A stretch of DNA of 64,000 bases, taken from NCBI GenBank assembly GCA_035528575.1, contig DATKYK010000034.1:55091-119090 (forward strand), read 5' to 3'. Below, in pieces: positions 9,385 through 18,799 of the stretch (position 1 is the first letter of the stretch; every line of letters starts with the position of its first letter). The notes beneath the pieces are model-generated. The model did not search any database, was not told the DNA's origin, and saw only the letters and a list, made by a program, of their open reading frames with translations. Source of the stretch: Dehalococcoidia bacterium. Lineage in GTDB: Bacteria > Chloroflexota > Dehalococcoidia > E44-bin15. The translations under genes and the position numbers were made by a program.

Positions 9385-10536
9385 TTACGCGCTATTCAAT
9401 GCATCAAGATAGCTCTTATGGTTACGCAGTGCCTCCGTGATATGGTCACCGCCAAACTTCTCCAGCATGGCATTGGCGAGTATGATGGCGAGCATTGCCT
9501 CGCCGATAACCCCGGCGGCAGGGACCACACAGATATCGCTGCGCTCATAGTGTGCCTCGACCGTCTCGCCCGTCTTGAGGTCCACCGAGGGAAGCGGTTT
9601 TCCCAGTGTGGGGATGGGTTTAACCACCGCGCTTACCGTGATAGGCTCGCCATTCGTCATCCCGCCCTCGATGCCGCCTGCTCGATTGGTAGCGTGGCGC
9701 CATCTTCCACCCGCTCTCTCAATTATGTCATGGGACTTAGAGCCTGGGAGGTTTGCCAGAGAAAAGCCAGCCCCTACCTCCACCCCCTTCACTGCGTTGA
9801 TGCTCATTATAGCCTGGGCGATCTTTCCGTCGAGGCGGCGGTCCCACTGGACATGGCTCCCCAGCCCGATGGGGACACCGATGGCGACCACCTCGAAGAT
9901 CCCTCCCACCGTGTCGCCAGCCTCCTTTGCCCTATCGATAGCCGCCATCATTTCCTTCTCCGCTTTTGCCTCGGAGCAGCGGACAGGCGATCTCTCCAAC
10001 TTATCCCAATCTATTTTTTCGATCTTCGTGCCCTTGACCGACATGCCTGCAATGTCGATTGTGTGGCTGTGTATTTCAATACCGAACTCCTGGAGAAGCC
10101 TTCTTGCCACCGCACCGACGGCGACCCGCGCCGCAGTCTCCCTGGCGCTGGCACGCTCCAGGATGGGGCGTATGTCATCCAGGCCGTATTTAATCGCCCC
10201 TGCCAGGTCGGCGTGACCCGGCCTCAGGCGGGTTATCTTTTCGACCTCTTTCTTTGAAGGTGAAACTGACATAACATCCTGCCAGTTATCCCAGTCGCGG
10301 TTCCAGATGAGCAGCGAGATGGGGCTGCCGATGGTTAGCCCGTGGCGCACCCCGGAGAGGATTTCCGCCATGTCCCGCTCGATCTCCATGCGGGAGGAGC
10401 GCCCGTACCCGCCCTGGCGCCGCTTAAGGTCGCGGGCGATGTACTCCTCATCCAGGGCAAGGCCCGCCGGCACCCCCTCTACGATAGCGGTCAGTGCCCT
10501 ACCGTGCGATTCCCCTGCGGTCAGATATCGAAACAT
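9385..10536 (-). CDS. aroC: Chorismate synthase
   Basis: This 383-residue FMN-dependent enzyme converts EPSP to chorismate. The N-terminal signature MFRYLTAGESHG, the RRQGGYGRSSRM segment, RPGHADLAGAIKYG and the RASARETAARVAVGA region are all present. The ATG follows AAAAAGGATGAAAAA, a modest ribosome site. It is the first gene after the inserted region 10.6-11.7 kb that separates it from aroE, and it is followed after 76 bp by aroKB. Confidence 0.97.
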   Translation of the reverse strand: MFRYLTAGESHGRALTAIVEGVPAGLALDEEYIARDLKRRQGGYGRSSRMEIERDMAEILSGVRHGLTIGSPISLLIWNRDWDNWQDVMSVSPSKKEVEKITRLRPGHADLAGAIKYGLDDIRPILERASARETAARVAVGAVARRLLQEFGIEIHSHTIDIAGMSVKGTKIEKIDWDKLERSPVRCSEAKAEKEMMAAIDRAKEAGDTVGGIFEVVAIGVPIGLGSHVQWDRRLDGKIAQAIMSINAVKGVEVGAGFSLANLPGSKSHDIIERAGGRWRHATNRAGGIEGGMTNGEPITVSAVVKPIPTLGKPLPSVDLKTGETVEAHYERSDICVVPAAGVIGEAMLAIILANAMLEKFGGDHITEALRNHKSYLDALNSA

Positions 10537-10589
10537 TTTTTCATCCTTTTTAGGTTATTCTTTAAATATAAATACTGTAAGTCGTGCGT

Positions 10590-10964
10590 TCACGAGCAAG
10601 GCCCCGCGCTGCCTAAACGGTGACTACCAAACCTTCGATTGGCACGATAACATGGGCAGTCCTGCGGGGTGGGCAACCAATCGATATCATCGATGTCCAC
10701 AGCCCCAGCCCACCTCTTATCTATTGGATTGCTTGGGGTGTATGGCCCACTCTTAATAGTACCTATGGCCAAATTTTTGCCCTTACAACAGAACTGAACC
10801 TGGTTTTCAATTTGCAGTTGCATTTTAACTTCGAACCACCATTTTGCTCTAGGATGCCCGCTTGTTGTTTTGTCTTCTAGAGAATAAAGGTCACATCTAT
10901 GCAAATCTAGATTATTACGCAATCGCTCCTCGTCCGAAACATGCCAGCAAGCTACGGGTTTCAT
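10590..10964 (-). CDS. Hypothetical protein, 124 aa
   Basis: The product is not recognised. It has a good ribosome site (GGGAGAG, 6 bases before ATG), three Trp-rich stretches, several cysteines and a soluble profile. It starts 11 bases downstream of a second, diverged copy of the aroE 3' end (10978-11027), so it was probably once the gene directly after that aroE copy. It may be an acquired or decaying passenger between aroE and aroC. Confidence 0.5.
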   Translation of the reverse strand: MKPVACWHVSDEERLRNNLDLHRCDLYSLEDKTTSGHPRAKWWFEVKMQLQIENQVQFCCKGKNLAIGTIKSGPYTPSNPIDKRWAGAVDIDDIDWLPTPQDCPCYRANRRFGSHRLGSAGPCS

Positions 10965-10977
10965 GTCAACTCTCCCT

Positions 10978-11027
10978 TCGCTGCCTCGAACATTATGTCA
11001 AACGGCGCTTCCTTGCCGGTCCACAGC
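10978..11027 (-). pseudogene. Diverged duplicate of the aroE 3' end
   Basis: These 50 bases match 11734-11783, inside the 3' end of aroE, at 44 of 50 positions. Read on the minus strand they encode LWTGKEAPFDIMFEAAKGEL and a stop shortly after, against LWTGKEAPVDIMYRAAKKAL in the intact gene. The similarity ends exactly where the REP-type element begins at 11028. It is either the remnant of a second aroE copy or the trace of a recombination event that accompanied the insertion. Confidence 0.75.
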
Positions 11028-11062
11028 AGTAGGGTGGGTGTAGCGTAGCGAAACCCACCACT
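11028..11062 (+). repeat. REP-like terminal hairpin, left copy
   Basis: The sequence contains GGTGGGT and AACCCACC arms around a TAGCGTAGCG loop, so it can fold on itself. Its reverse complement matches the right copy at 11637-11670 at most positions. Confidence 0.8.
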
Positions 11063-11065
11063 ATC

Positions 11066-11608
11066 TTATTCCAAATCCATCACCGTGAGTTCTTCTCTTA
11101 CCATGTGTCCCCAGCTTTGGGGATAAAACCCTCTTTCAACAAATTTCCTGAAGCTGCTGTACTTCCATTCTACGGGCAAATTTACGAATCCATGCTTAAC
11201 AGGATTGTAGTGAATGTAATCACAATGTCGGTTGAAGTCCTCCTGATCTCGAATCCTGTGTTCCCAAAACCTCCTCTGCCAGACACCTCTTTCCTGCTTC
11301 TTACGCATTGACTCTGAGATACCTTCTGCTTTGTCTCCAGAATAATTCCGGGTGAAGGCTGCTTTGACTTGCTTCCACCTTGTTGAGAAGTCGAAATCGG
11401 TATCGGGCAGTGTCCAGATACAATGAAGATGGTCTGGTAAAATCACTATGGCCTCCATCTTATAGGGATATTCAGCCAGCACTACTTGGAAACATCTCTT
11501 CAACAGATCAATGGCAGCTTCCTCCCCAAAGATGGGATACCTTCTGTAGGTGACAACAGTGAAGAAGAATGTTCCTCCTCTTAGCCAAGCTCTACGGTAG
11601 TCAGGCAA
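11066..11608 (-). CDS. REP-associated tyrosine transposase (Y1/IS200-like HUH family)
   Basis: This 180-residue protein belongs to the RAYT branch of Y1 transposases. The HUH metal motif is visible as HLH in LPDHLHCIWTLP, and the C-terminal tyrosine helix is in CDYIHYNPVKHGFV followed by WKYSSF, a family hallmark. Such enzymes cut and move single-stranded REP hairpins. The start is ATG at 11608 in the YRRAWLRGGTFFFTVVTYRR context typical of the family. The gene is intact and enclosed by its probable REP substrates. Confidence 0.93.
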   Translation of the reverse strand: MPDYRRAWLRGGTFFFTVVTYRRYPIFGEEAAIDLLKRCFQVVLAEYPYKMEAIVILPDHLHCIWTLPDTDFDFSTRWKQVKAAFTRNYSGDKAEGISESMRKKQERGVWQRRFWEHRIRDQEDFNRHCDYIHYNPVKHGFVNLPVEWKYSSFRKFVERGFYPQSWGHMVREELTVMDLE

Positions 11609-11636
11609 GTCTTTTCCTTTTTACCCGCATTTTGGG

Positions 11637-11670
11637 GTGGTGGGTTTCGTTGCACTCCACCCACCCTACT
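11637..11670 (-). repeat. REP-like terminal hairpin, right copy
   Basis: Inverse copy of 11028-11062, ending CCACCCACCCTACT. It lies 50 bases from the aroE stop codon and defines the right edge of the RAYT unit. Confidence 0.8.
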
Positions 11671-11719
11671 TTTACTCCTAGCACTTGCCCTTTCACGTGA
11701 TGATTTAAACAGACCATTG

Positions 11720-12652
11720 CTACAGCGCCTTTTTCGCTGCCCTATACATTATGTCAACTGGCGCTTCCTTGCCGGTCCACAGCTCGAGGGAGAGCGCACC
11801 CTGATATACCAGCATGGAAAGCCCGCTCAGGGTGCGCGCCCCGGCCTTTTTCGCATCCGCAAGCAGTCTGGTTTCAAGTGGGTTATATACCACATCATAT
11901 ACCAGCGTCTCCCTGGGGATGAGCCCTGCATCCAACGGCGATTTGCCCTCAGTATCGCTGTGCTTCATCCCCACCGGGGAGCAGTTGACCACCAGGTCGC
12001 AGCCCGATAGTGCTTCCTTAAACTGCGGCTCATCTGGAAGGAGCACCCTTATTTCGGGGATGGGGTGCATCTTGAAGTCCAGCGAGGCAATTCCTCCCAC
12101 ATCCTTGGCATCGAGACAGCTCCTGGGCGGTGGTCCCTGGGTACGGGCCAGGCTCCGCTCCAGGTCTGATGCCAACCTGTGTGCCCGCTCGGCAATAATG
12201 TCTGTAATTATAAGCGACTTCACCCCTGCCCTTGCCAGGGCGAAACCTGCCGCTCGTGCTACCCCTCCCGCGCCCAAAAGCACCGCGCCCTTTCCCTCAG
12301 GGTCAAAGCCCCCCTCTTTTCGTAAAGCCTGCAGAAAGCCGCTGGCATCGGTGTTATAGCCCATGAGCCTGCCATCCCGATTCACTATTGTATTCACCGC
12401 CCTCACCTCCAGGGCGAGGTCATCGAGCTCGTCCATTAAGGGCATAACCGTTTCCTTATGGGGTACTGTGACATTGGCTCCCAAAGTATCGGATCGGCGC
12501 AGTCGCTCTACCACAGTTCCCAGCTCCGATGGCTCCGTCTCCCATAGCTCGTAACGAATATCGAGCCTGTAGTGGTCGAAGGCAGACCGGTGCATTGCCG
12601 GGGATACGGAATGCCCAACAGGGTAGCCGATGAGGCCCACATACTTCGTCAT
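11720..12652 (-). CDS. aroE: Shikimate 5-dehydrogenase
   Basis: This 310-residue enzyme reduces 3-dehydroshikimate with NADPH. The substrate site is seen in GHSVSPAMHRSAF and in VTVPHKETV, which holds the catalytic Lys. The NADP Rossmann motif GAGGVARAAGFALA is near residue 127 and the C-terminal SGLSMLVYQGALSLELWTG block is complete. It is about 25 residues longer than most AroE proteins, because of an extra segment after the NADP motif at about residues 165-205. The start overlaps the ruvX stop by four bases (ATGA). Confidence 0.96.
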   Translation of the reverse strand: MTKYVGLIGYPVGHSVSPAMHRSAFDHYRLDIRYELWETEPSELGTVVERLRRSDTLGANVTVPHKETVMPLMDELDDLALEVRAVNTIVNRDGRLMGYNTDASGFLQALRKEGGFDPEGKGAVLLGAGGVARAAGFALARAGVKSLIITDIIAERAHRLASDLERSLARTQGPPPRSCLDAKDVGGIASLDFKMHPIPEIRVLLPDEPQFKEALSGCDLVVNCSPVGMKHSDTEGKSPLDAGLIPRETLVYDVVYNPLETRLLADAKKAGARTLSGLSMLVYQGALSLELWTGKEAPVDIMYRAAKKAL

Positions 12653-13056
12653 TTGCTTGTCCCATCAAGGTAAGCCTGTAAAATAATTGCCGCTGCCATC
12701 GCATCGCGCTTCCCTTTCCTCTTCTCCCGCTTCATTCCTGCATCCAGCAGCATGCGCTCTGCAGCGACGGTGGATAAGCGCTCATCCCAGGTATCCACCG
12801 GAATATCCACATGCTGAGCAAGCGCTCCTGAGAAGGCGAGAACCTCTTCCGCCTGCCGGCCGATACTGCCGTTCATTGAGCGGGGAAGCCCGACCACAAT
12901 ACGCTCCGCCCCGTGCTCCCTGGCCAGGGCGAGGAGCTTTTCCATGTCTGACTCTTCCCCTCCCCTATCGAGCACAGTGAGGGGGATAGCGAGGAGCCCA
13001 TCGGCGAAGGCTACCCCGATTCGCTTCTCGCCGACATCAAGTCCCAGTATCGCCAT
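12649..13056 (-). CDS. ruvX: Holliday junction resolvase-like RuvX (YqgF)
   Basis: This 135-residue RNase-H-fold protein has the starting motif ILGLDVGEKRIGVA, the VVGLPRSMNGS strand and WDERLSTVAAE with the acidic active-site residues. The family acts in pre-16S rRNA 5'-end processing and resembles RuvC resolvases. The gene overlaps the alaS 3' end by 20 bases and aroE by four, so alaS-ruvX-aroE is tightly coupled. Confidence 0.95.
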   Translation of the reverse strand: MAILGLDVGEKRIGVAFADGLLAIPLTVLDRGGEESDMEKLLALAREHGAERIVVGLPRSMNGSIGRQAEEVLAFSGALAQHVDIPVDTWDERLSTVAAERMLLDAGMKREKRKGKRDAMAAAIILQAYLDGTSK

Positions 13057-15709
13057 ATTTTGCCACCAAATCCCTCACTAGGCTCAGGGCGTCATCGAGC
13101 TTGTCGATATCCTTGCCCCCGGCCTGCCCCATCTCCACCCTGCCGCCCCCGCGCCCACCGGTGACCTGGGCGACCTGCTTCACAATCTCGCCGGCGTGCA
13201 GCCCTCTTTGAGCCAGGTCAGGGGTGAGCATCGCCACGAAGTTGGCCTGGTGGTTATAGACTGCTCCCAGGACAACCAATACACTGTTCAGGCGCTCTTT
13301 TATCAGGTCACCAGTTTGGCGTAATGCTTCTATATTTGAGGCGGGCACCCGTGCACTGAGCACCGGGATTCCATTTATTGAGACGACCTCTCCGAGAAGC
13401 GAGCTGACAGTTATCTTTAGGAGCTCTCGCTCCAGGGCATGGGCTCTTTTTCGCTCCGTATCAATTTCGCTGTGGAGGGCGGAGATACGGCTTATGACCT
13501 CGGAAGGCGTTGCCCTGAGCTCATCGACTATCTCGTCGATAATGGCAAGCTGCCCATCGATATACCCCTCCGCACTGCTTCCCGTGACCGCCTCGATTCG
13601 ACGAATCCCGGCTCCAATGCTGCTCTGGTCAAGGATATGGAAGAAGCCGATCTCTCCCGTTGCCCTGACATGGGTGCCCCCGCATAGCTCAGTGCTGATC
13701 GGTGGCTTCCCAATTTCCAGCACCCGTACCTCCTCGCCATACTGCTCCTCAAAGAAAGCAAGTGCCCCCCTATCCAAAGCCTGCTGGTAGGGCATCATGG
13801 TGTGCTTAACCTTCAGGTTCTGGCGTATCCTCTCATTCACCATGCGCTGTACCTGTGATAGCTCCTCTCTGGTAAGCGCGCTTGGATGGGTAAAGTCAAA
13901 ACGCAGGTGGTCCGGTGCCACCAGGGAGCCTGACTGTCGCACGTGCTCCCCAAGCACTTCACGCAGCGCCGTCTGGAGGAGGTGTGTCGCTGTGTGATTA
14001 CGCTCGATATCGTGGCGGCGTTTTTCGTCTACCTGTGCTTTAACATTATCATGAACCGATATTTGCCCTTCGATTACCTTGCCTTGGTGAATTATGAACT
14101 CGCTGCCCTTCACTGTTTGCCTGACGGTATTAGTAACTTCAATTCTTCCTTTTTTACCACGGATTTCTCCGGTGTCGCCGACCTGTCCTCCCATCTCACC
14201 GTAGAATGGCGTCTCACGTAGAATGACTCCAACGTCCTGTCCTTGAGATATAGAATCTACCCTCTTCTTTGGCCATTCATTATCAGGAAGCAGGACCAGG
14301 ACAGTAGACTCTTGTTTAAGCGTTGTATCGCCAACAAAATGCGTGCTTGCCGGAATATGGACAGGGGACGTGTCACCCTTTGGATAAACGCTTCTATTGC
14401 CTACAGTATTTCTATGCGCCGCTCGAGCTCTCTCCCTCTGGCGATCCATTTCCTTTTCAAAGCCCTCCAGGTCTACCGAGAGGCCATGCTCGGCGGCTAT
14501 CTCAGCGGTAAGCTCTTTGGGAAAGCCGTAGGTATCATATAGTTGAAAGACATCCTCACCGGATATCCGAACCTTCCCGCTGCTCCTGGCCTCCTCAATG
14601 ATTCCATCGAGCAGATTGAGGCCTACATTCAGGGTCTGGTCGAACCTCGCTTCCTCGGCGGCGATGGTGCTGAGGATGGATTTTCGTTCTCGCTTTAGCT
14701 CGGGGTAGACATCGCTCATATTACCAATAACGGCCTCCGCCAGCGTGCCCAGGAATTGCTCCTCCAGCCCCAGCTTCCTGCCGAAGAGGGTAGCCCGCCG
14801 TAGAACCCGCCGCAGCACATAGCCCCTTCCTTCATTGGAGGGTAGCACGCCATCGCTGATGAGGAAGGTGATAGCACGCGCGTGCTCTGCAACCACCCTC
14901 ATCGCCCTGTCGATAGCTTCATCATCACCGTAGCGTTTGCCGGTAAGTTCAACTATGCGCTCTATCAGGGGGAGGAACAGGTCGGTATGGTAAACCGAAG
15001 CCACCCCTTGCACCGCTGCTGCTGTTCGCTCCAGACCCATTCCTGTATCGATGTTTGGCTTGGGGAGTGGGATGCGGCTGCCGTCCCCTTGCTGGTCATA
15101 CTGGGTGAATACCAGGTTCCATATCTCGATAAAGCGGCCGCATTCGCAGTTGGGGCCACACTCGGGCCTGCCACAGCCAGTTCCTTCACCTAGGTCATAG
15201 TGAAGCTCACTGCACGGCCCGCAGGGACCGGTCTCGCCGGCGGGCCCCCAGAAGTTGTCCTCCTCCCCAAAGCGAAGGATCCTCTCTTTGGGGAAGCCCA
15301 CTTCCTGCCAGTAGCCGAAAGCCTCATCGTCATCGAGGAATATGGTGACCCAGAGACGCTCTTGGGGTAGACTCAATCCCTGGGTTACAAACTCCCAGGC
15401 CCACTCGATGGCCTCTCTCTTAAAGTAGTCGCCCACGCTGAAGTTACCCAGCATCTCGAAAAAGGTGAGGTGCTTGGCGTTGCCCACGGAGTCGATATCC
15501 GTGGCGCGGAAGCACTTCTGGCAGGATGTCATGCGGGAATGAGGAGGGGTTGCTTCACCGGTGAAGTAGCGCTTGAATTGCACCATCCCCGCAGTAGTCA
15601 GCAACAGGGTGGGGTCCGACTTTGGTACAAGTGAGGAGCCAGGAATCCTGTCGTGTCCCTTCTCCTCGAAAAAACGGAGAAAAGCCTCGCGAATGTCGTT
15701 GCTATTCAA
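13037..15709 (-). CDS. alaS: Alanyl-tRNA synthetase
   Basis: This 890-residue class II synthetase charges tRNA-Ala. The catalytic core is residues 1 to about 450, starting with AFLRFFEEKGH and including TTAGMVQFKRYF. The editing domain carries HTATH and CGGTH, and the C-terminal DHHA1 domain ends with GGRGGGRVEMGQAGG. Between the C4 cysteines in the core is a normal CGPCSELHYD segment. The start is TTG, preceded by AGGAAAGG; no ATG alternative fits the family N-terminus. Confidence 0.97.
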   Translation of the reverse strand: MNSNDIREAFLRFFEEKGHDRIPGSSLVPKSDPTLLLTTAGMVQFKRYFTGEATPPHSRMTSCQKCFRATDIDSVGNAKHLTFFEMLGNFSVGDYFKREAIEWAWEFVTQGLSLPQERLWVTIFLDDDEAFGYWQEVGFPKERILRFGEEDNFWGPAGETGPCGPCSELHYDLGEGTGCGRPECGPNCECGRFIEIWNLVFTQYDQQGDGSRIPLPKPNIDTGMGLERTAAAVQGVASVYHTDLFLPLIERIVELTGKRYGDDEAIDRAMRVVAEHARAITFLISDGVLPSNEGRGYVLRRVLRRATLFGRKLGLEEQFLGTLAEAVIGNMSDVYPELKRERKSILSTIAAEEARFDQTLNVGLNLLDGIIEEARSSGKVRISGEDVFQLYDTYGFPKELTAEIAAEHGLSVDLEGFEKEMDRQRERARAAHRNTVGNRSVYPKGDTSPVHIPASTHFVGDTTLKQESTVLVLLPDNEWPKKRVDSISQGQDVGVILRETPFYGEMGGQVGDTGEIRGKKGRIEVTNTVRQTVKGSEFIIHQGKVIEGQISVHDNVKAQVDEKRRHDIERNHTATHLLQTALREVLGEHVRQSGSLVAPDHLRFDFTHPSALTREELSQVQRMVNERIRQNLKVKHTMMPYQQALDRGALAFFEEQYGEEVRVLEIGKPPISTELCGGTHVRATGEIGFFHILDQSSIGAGIRRIEAVTGSSAEGYIDGQLAIIDEIVDELRATPSEVISRISALHSEIDTERKRAHALERELLKITVSSLLGEVVSINGIPVLSARVPASNIEALRQTGDLIKERLNSVLVVLGAVYNHQANFVAMLTPDLAQRGLHAGEIVKQVAQVTGGRGGGRVEMGQAGGKDIDKLDDALSLVRDLVAKYGDTGT

Positions 15710-15729
15710 AATTAACGCCTTTCCTGTCG

Positions 15730-15759
15730 ATTTTAGTTTATACGTGGGTGGTATGTCAA
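15730..15759 (-). promoter_or_regulatory. Promoter of the alaS-ruvX-aroE operon
   Basis: On the minus strand a TTGACA (15754-15759) and a TAAAAT (15730-15735) are separated by 18 bases, and the predicted start of transcription lies about 14 bases before the alaS TTG. No T-box or other leader structure could fit in such a short leader. Confidence 0.65.
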
Positions 15760-16311
15760 TGAACGTCTGGGATGCATAAATTTATATAGCTCGGATAATT
15801 AGGTAAAGCCTGATAGTTGATAGCTGATGGCAATTGGTAATTGGGGTATGTTTGATATTTGATTTATGATGTTTTATCGTGTGATTGAGGCGCTGCTAGA
15901 TATGGAAGTACTTCTCACTATGGACAACATCTCAATCTGAATTCCTCCACAAGAGAAGCGCTGTCTTCAATAATAAAATTGACAAGGGCATACCTCCATA
16001 GTAACATAGGTCAAAGCCAGACACATCCTTACTGTCGTTGCCACGCCCCGGGGTGGTCCGAAATTTCGGCATTGGGGGGCTCGCCATGATAGGAAACGGC
16101 CTGAGGCGCGCAATAAAATCGTCATTGCGAGGCACGAAGTGCCGCGGCAATCCTCGGGGTATGTATGGAGATACGAAACGTGGAGACAGCCCAATTTCGA
16201 GGGTCAATGAGAAGGTGGGATATAATCGATTCCAAGTCAATGTGGTAGTATCGAGCCTAAATAAACGGGCGGAAACGCGATTTGGCATAGTAGAGGACAT
16301 GGTTCGAGAAG
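15760..16311. repeat. Gene-free spacer with dispersed repeats
   Basis: The spacer between alaS and the ComM-like gene holds an AT-rich GATAGCTGATGGCAATTGG-type block at about 15815-15870 and a REP-like half-palindrome at about 16120-16155 (GTCATTGCGAGGCACGAAGT followed by GCCGCGGCAATCC). Both types recur elsewhere in the window (20.7, 22, 22.5, 33.9 and 37.6 kb). Short open frames here read through the repeat (for example RGTSCLAMT) and are not genes. Confidence 0.65.
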
Positions 16312-17838
16312 ATGCTGGCTAAGGTGCTGAGCTGTGCGGTGGTGGGGCTTGAGGGAGCTATCGTGGAGGTGGAAGTGGATATCTCCCCGGGGCTCCCCGC
16401 TTTTAATATCGTGGGGCTTCCCGACACGGCGGTGCAGGAGGCCAGGGAACGGGTGCGCGCTGCCATTAGGAACAGCGGCCTCACCTTCCCCATGAAGCGA
16501 ATCACAGTGAACCTGGCACCGGCTGACCTGAGGAAAGAGAGGCCTTCCTATGACCTGCCCATCGCTGTGGGAATTCTCCTGAGCTCGGAGCAGGTCTCCA
16601 CAGATATATCGGAGACGTTCTTGCTGGGGGAACTCTCTCTGGATGGCAGCCTGCGCCACACCCATGGCATTCTCCCTATGGTGGCGCTGGCCCAGGAGAA
16701 GGGGCTGCCGACCGTATTTATCCCCGCCATCGATGCCAGGGAAGCCTCCCTGGTCCAGGGAGTTAAGGTCATACCGGTTAGCTCATTAGCCGAACTGGTA
16801 ACACACCTTCAAGGCGAGTCTCACATCCCCGATTATCACCCGGACGGTGATAAGGAGAGTGTCGCCCTTGAGGGTTGGGCGGCGATGGACCTGACCCATA
16901 TAAAGGGGCAGGAGCATGTAAAGCGAGCGCTGGAGGTGGCTGCTGCCGGGGGGCATAACCTGCTTATGAGTGGTCCCCCGGGAAGCGGCAAGACCCTGAT
17001 TGCCCGCTCCCTCCCCACTATACTTCCCCAGATGAGCATGGTAGAGGCGCTGGAGGTTACCAAGATCTACAGCGTGAGCGGCCTTCTACCCTCAGACACC
17101 CCGCTAATCAGGCAAAGACCGTTCCGCGCCCCCCATTACACCATCTCCAACGCCGGGCTGGTCGGCGGCGGGCGCTGGCCCAGGCCGGGAGAGATCAGCC
17201 TCAGCCATCGCGGCGTCCTTTTTCTGGATGAGTTCCCTGAATTCGGGCACAACGTGCTCGAGGTGCTGCGCCAGCCCATCGAGGACAAGGTGGTTACCAT
17301 CAGCCGTTCCCAGGGAAGCATCACCTTCCCGGCAAACTTCATGATGGTGGCAGCGATGAACCCATGCCCCTGCGGCTACTATGGCGACCCGGTTAAAGAA
17401 TGCACCTGCTCCATGAGCACCATATCCCGCTATCAGAAGCGTATAAGCGGCCCGCTCCTTGATCGAATCGATATCTTTGTCCAGGTTCCCCGCATCGAGT
17501 ATGAGAAGCTGGTAGACGATCGACCGGCGGAGGGTTCGGAAAGGGTGCGCTCCAGAGTCGAGGGGGCACGCGCCATCCAGCGAGGGCGATTTCAGGGCTC
17601 CAGGCTCACCTGCAATGCGGATATGACCCCGGTGGAGGTGAGGAAGTTCTGCCAGGTGGGGCCGGAGGTACAGAGCCTGCTCAAGTCAGCAATGAATCAA
17701 CTGTCCCTTTCCGCCCGCGCCTTCCACCGCATCCTCAAGCTCGCCCGCACCATTGCCGACCTCGCCGATTCCCCCGCCATTAGTGCCAGCCACATCGCCG
17801 AGGCGATTCAGTACCGGCCGAGGAGCCTGATACAATAA
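16312..17838 (+). CDS. YifB/ComM-family Mg-chelatase-like AAA+ ATPase
   Basis: This 508-residue protein has an N-terminal Lon-protease-like (ChlI) domain ([31 protein letters not shown]), a central AAA+ module with Walker A GPPGSGKT near residue 222 and Walker [10 protein letters not shown], and the C-terminal Mg-chelatase extension with the [11 protein letters not shown] signature. ComM homologues are hexameric helicases that extend D-loops in natural transformation. The presence of dprA and a type IV pilus in the same window fits that role. MscS follows 28 bases later. Confidence 0.93.
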   Translation: MLAKVLSCAVVGLEGAIVEVEVDISPGLPAFNIVGLPDTAVQEARERVRAAIRNSGLTFPMKRITVNLAPADLRKERPSYDLPIAVGILLSSEQVSTDISETFLLGELSLDGSLRHTHGILPMVALAQEKGLPTVFIPAIDAREASLVQGVKVIPVSSLAELVTHLQGESHIPDYHPDGDKESVALEGWAAMDLTHIKGQEHVKRALEVAAAGGHNLLMSGPPGSGKTLIARSLPTILPQMSMVEALEVTKIYSVSGLLPSDTPLIRQRPFRAPHYTISNAGLVGGGRWPRPGEISLSHRGVLFLDEFPEFGHNVLEVLRQPIEDKVVTISRSQGSITFPANFMMVAAMNPCPCGYYGDPVKECTCSMSTISRYQKRISGPLLDRIDIFVQVPRIEYEKLVDDRPAEGSERVRSRVEGARAIQRGRFQGSRLTCNADMTPVEVRKFCQVGPEVQSLLKSAMNQLSLSARAFHRILKLARTIADLADSPAISASHIAEAIQYRPRSLIQ

Positions 17839-17866
17839 GTAAATCTCCACTAACGGAGGCAATGAC

Positions 17867-18799
17867 ATGGAATGGAGCACTGTTACTGACTGGCTTGTTT
17901 CCCACGGCACTCGGATTCTCATTATCCTCCTCATCTGCGCTGTATTGTATTATGTGTTGCGAAAGGTGATTCCATCAGCGCTTAATATTACTGTAAGAAG
18001 AAGGGGAAAGGGCAAAAAGGCCGAAGGGGAAGCTGAAAAGAGGATACAAACCCTATCGCGTACATTTATGGGCACAGGGGTAGTGCTCATTACAATAGCT
18101 GCTGGATTCATGATCCTTTCTGAGCTGGGGATAAATATCTATCCGCTACTTGCAGGGTTCGGCGTTATCGGTGTGGCTCTGGGCTTTGGTGCCCAGTACC
18201 TCATTCGTGATCTTATCGCAGGTTTCTTTATCCTTGTAGAGAACCAGTACAATATCGGCGATTGGATATCAGTAGCTGGCATAGCTGGCAGTGTACAAGA
18301 GATAAACATAAGGAGAACCATGCTCAGGGACTTCGATGGCGCGGTGCACGTTATCCCCAACGGCGAAATCAAGACAGCTAGCAACTACAGCAAGGAATGG
18401 GCACGAGTTAACCTGAATATCTCGGTGGCATATGGCACTGACCTTGACCATGCCATCGCGGTCATCAACCGGGTGGGAGAGGAGATGGCCAAGGCAGAAT
18501 ATTGGCGTTCGCTAATAAAATCACCGCCACAGGCGCTTCGAGTGGACAGCCTGGGGGATTCTGGGATTGAGATTAGGGTGCTGGGACAAACCAAGCCAAT
18601 AAGACAGTGGGAGGTGATGGGGGAATTCAGAAAGCGGATAAAGAGGGCCTTCGATGAGGAGGGTATCGAGATACCCTGGCCCCATACCAAGGTCTATTTC
18701 GGGGATGCCCCGCCCCGGGCTCCCGCCGAGGCGCCAGTGCCGCCAGAACCACGGGGCGAGATCGTGACTCCAGATGAAGAGGGGGAGAGGGGAGAATAG
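17867..18799 (+). CDS. Small-conductance mechanosensitive channel, MscS family
   Basis: This 310-residue membrane protein has a predicted N-terminal transmembrane segment (about 15-35), further segments at about 65-110 and the pore-lining helix GFGVIGVALGFGAQYLIRDLIAG. The beta domain follows (NQYNIGDWISVAGIAGSVQEI and VIPNGEI), then the alpha/beta vestibule domain and a Pro/Glu-rich tail. It should release solutes on hypo-osmotic shock. ATG is preceded by GGAGG at about 17858. Its neighbour, a GT20 enzyme that may make a compatible solute, gives an osmotic-stress context. Confidence 0.93.
   Translation: MEWSTVTDWLVSHGTRILIILLICAVLYYVLRKVIPSALNITVRRRGKGKKAEGEAEKRIQTLSRTFMGTGVVLITIAAGFMILSELGINIYPLLAGFGVIGVALGFGAQYLIRDLIAGFFILVENQYNIGDWISVAGIAGSVQEINIRRTMLRDFDGAVHVIPNGEIKTASNYSKEWARVNLNISVAYGTDLDHAIAVINRVGEEMAKAEYWRSLIKSPPQALRVDSLGDSGIEIRVLGQTKPIRQWEVMGEFRKRIKRAFDEEGIEIPWPHTKVYFGDAPPRAPAEAPVPPEPRGEIVTPDEEGERGE

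Larger units (their letters stand above)
11028..11670 (-). mobile_element. REP-associated transposase element (RAYT unit)
   Basis: The element consists of a single-strand-type transposase gene bounded by two inversely oriented copies of a REP-like hairpin sequence (11028-11062 and 11637-11670). The repeats carry the GTAGGGTGGGT...ACCCACC core that is widespread in bacterial REP families. The unit lies between aroE and the older downstream genes, and its left edge abuts the duplicated aroE tail. Confidence 0.8.

Noticed and set aside
16204..16226. Promoter for the ComM-like gene at TATAAT 16221
   Set aside because: The -10 is perfect but no acceptable -35 lies 16-18 bases upstream, so it was not listed.
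15932..16322. Several 75-122 codon frames in the alaS-comM spacer
   Set aside because: They read through REP-like repeats (products contain RGTSCLAMT, a known signature of translated repeats) and have no ribosome sites.
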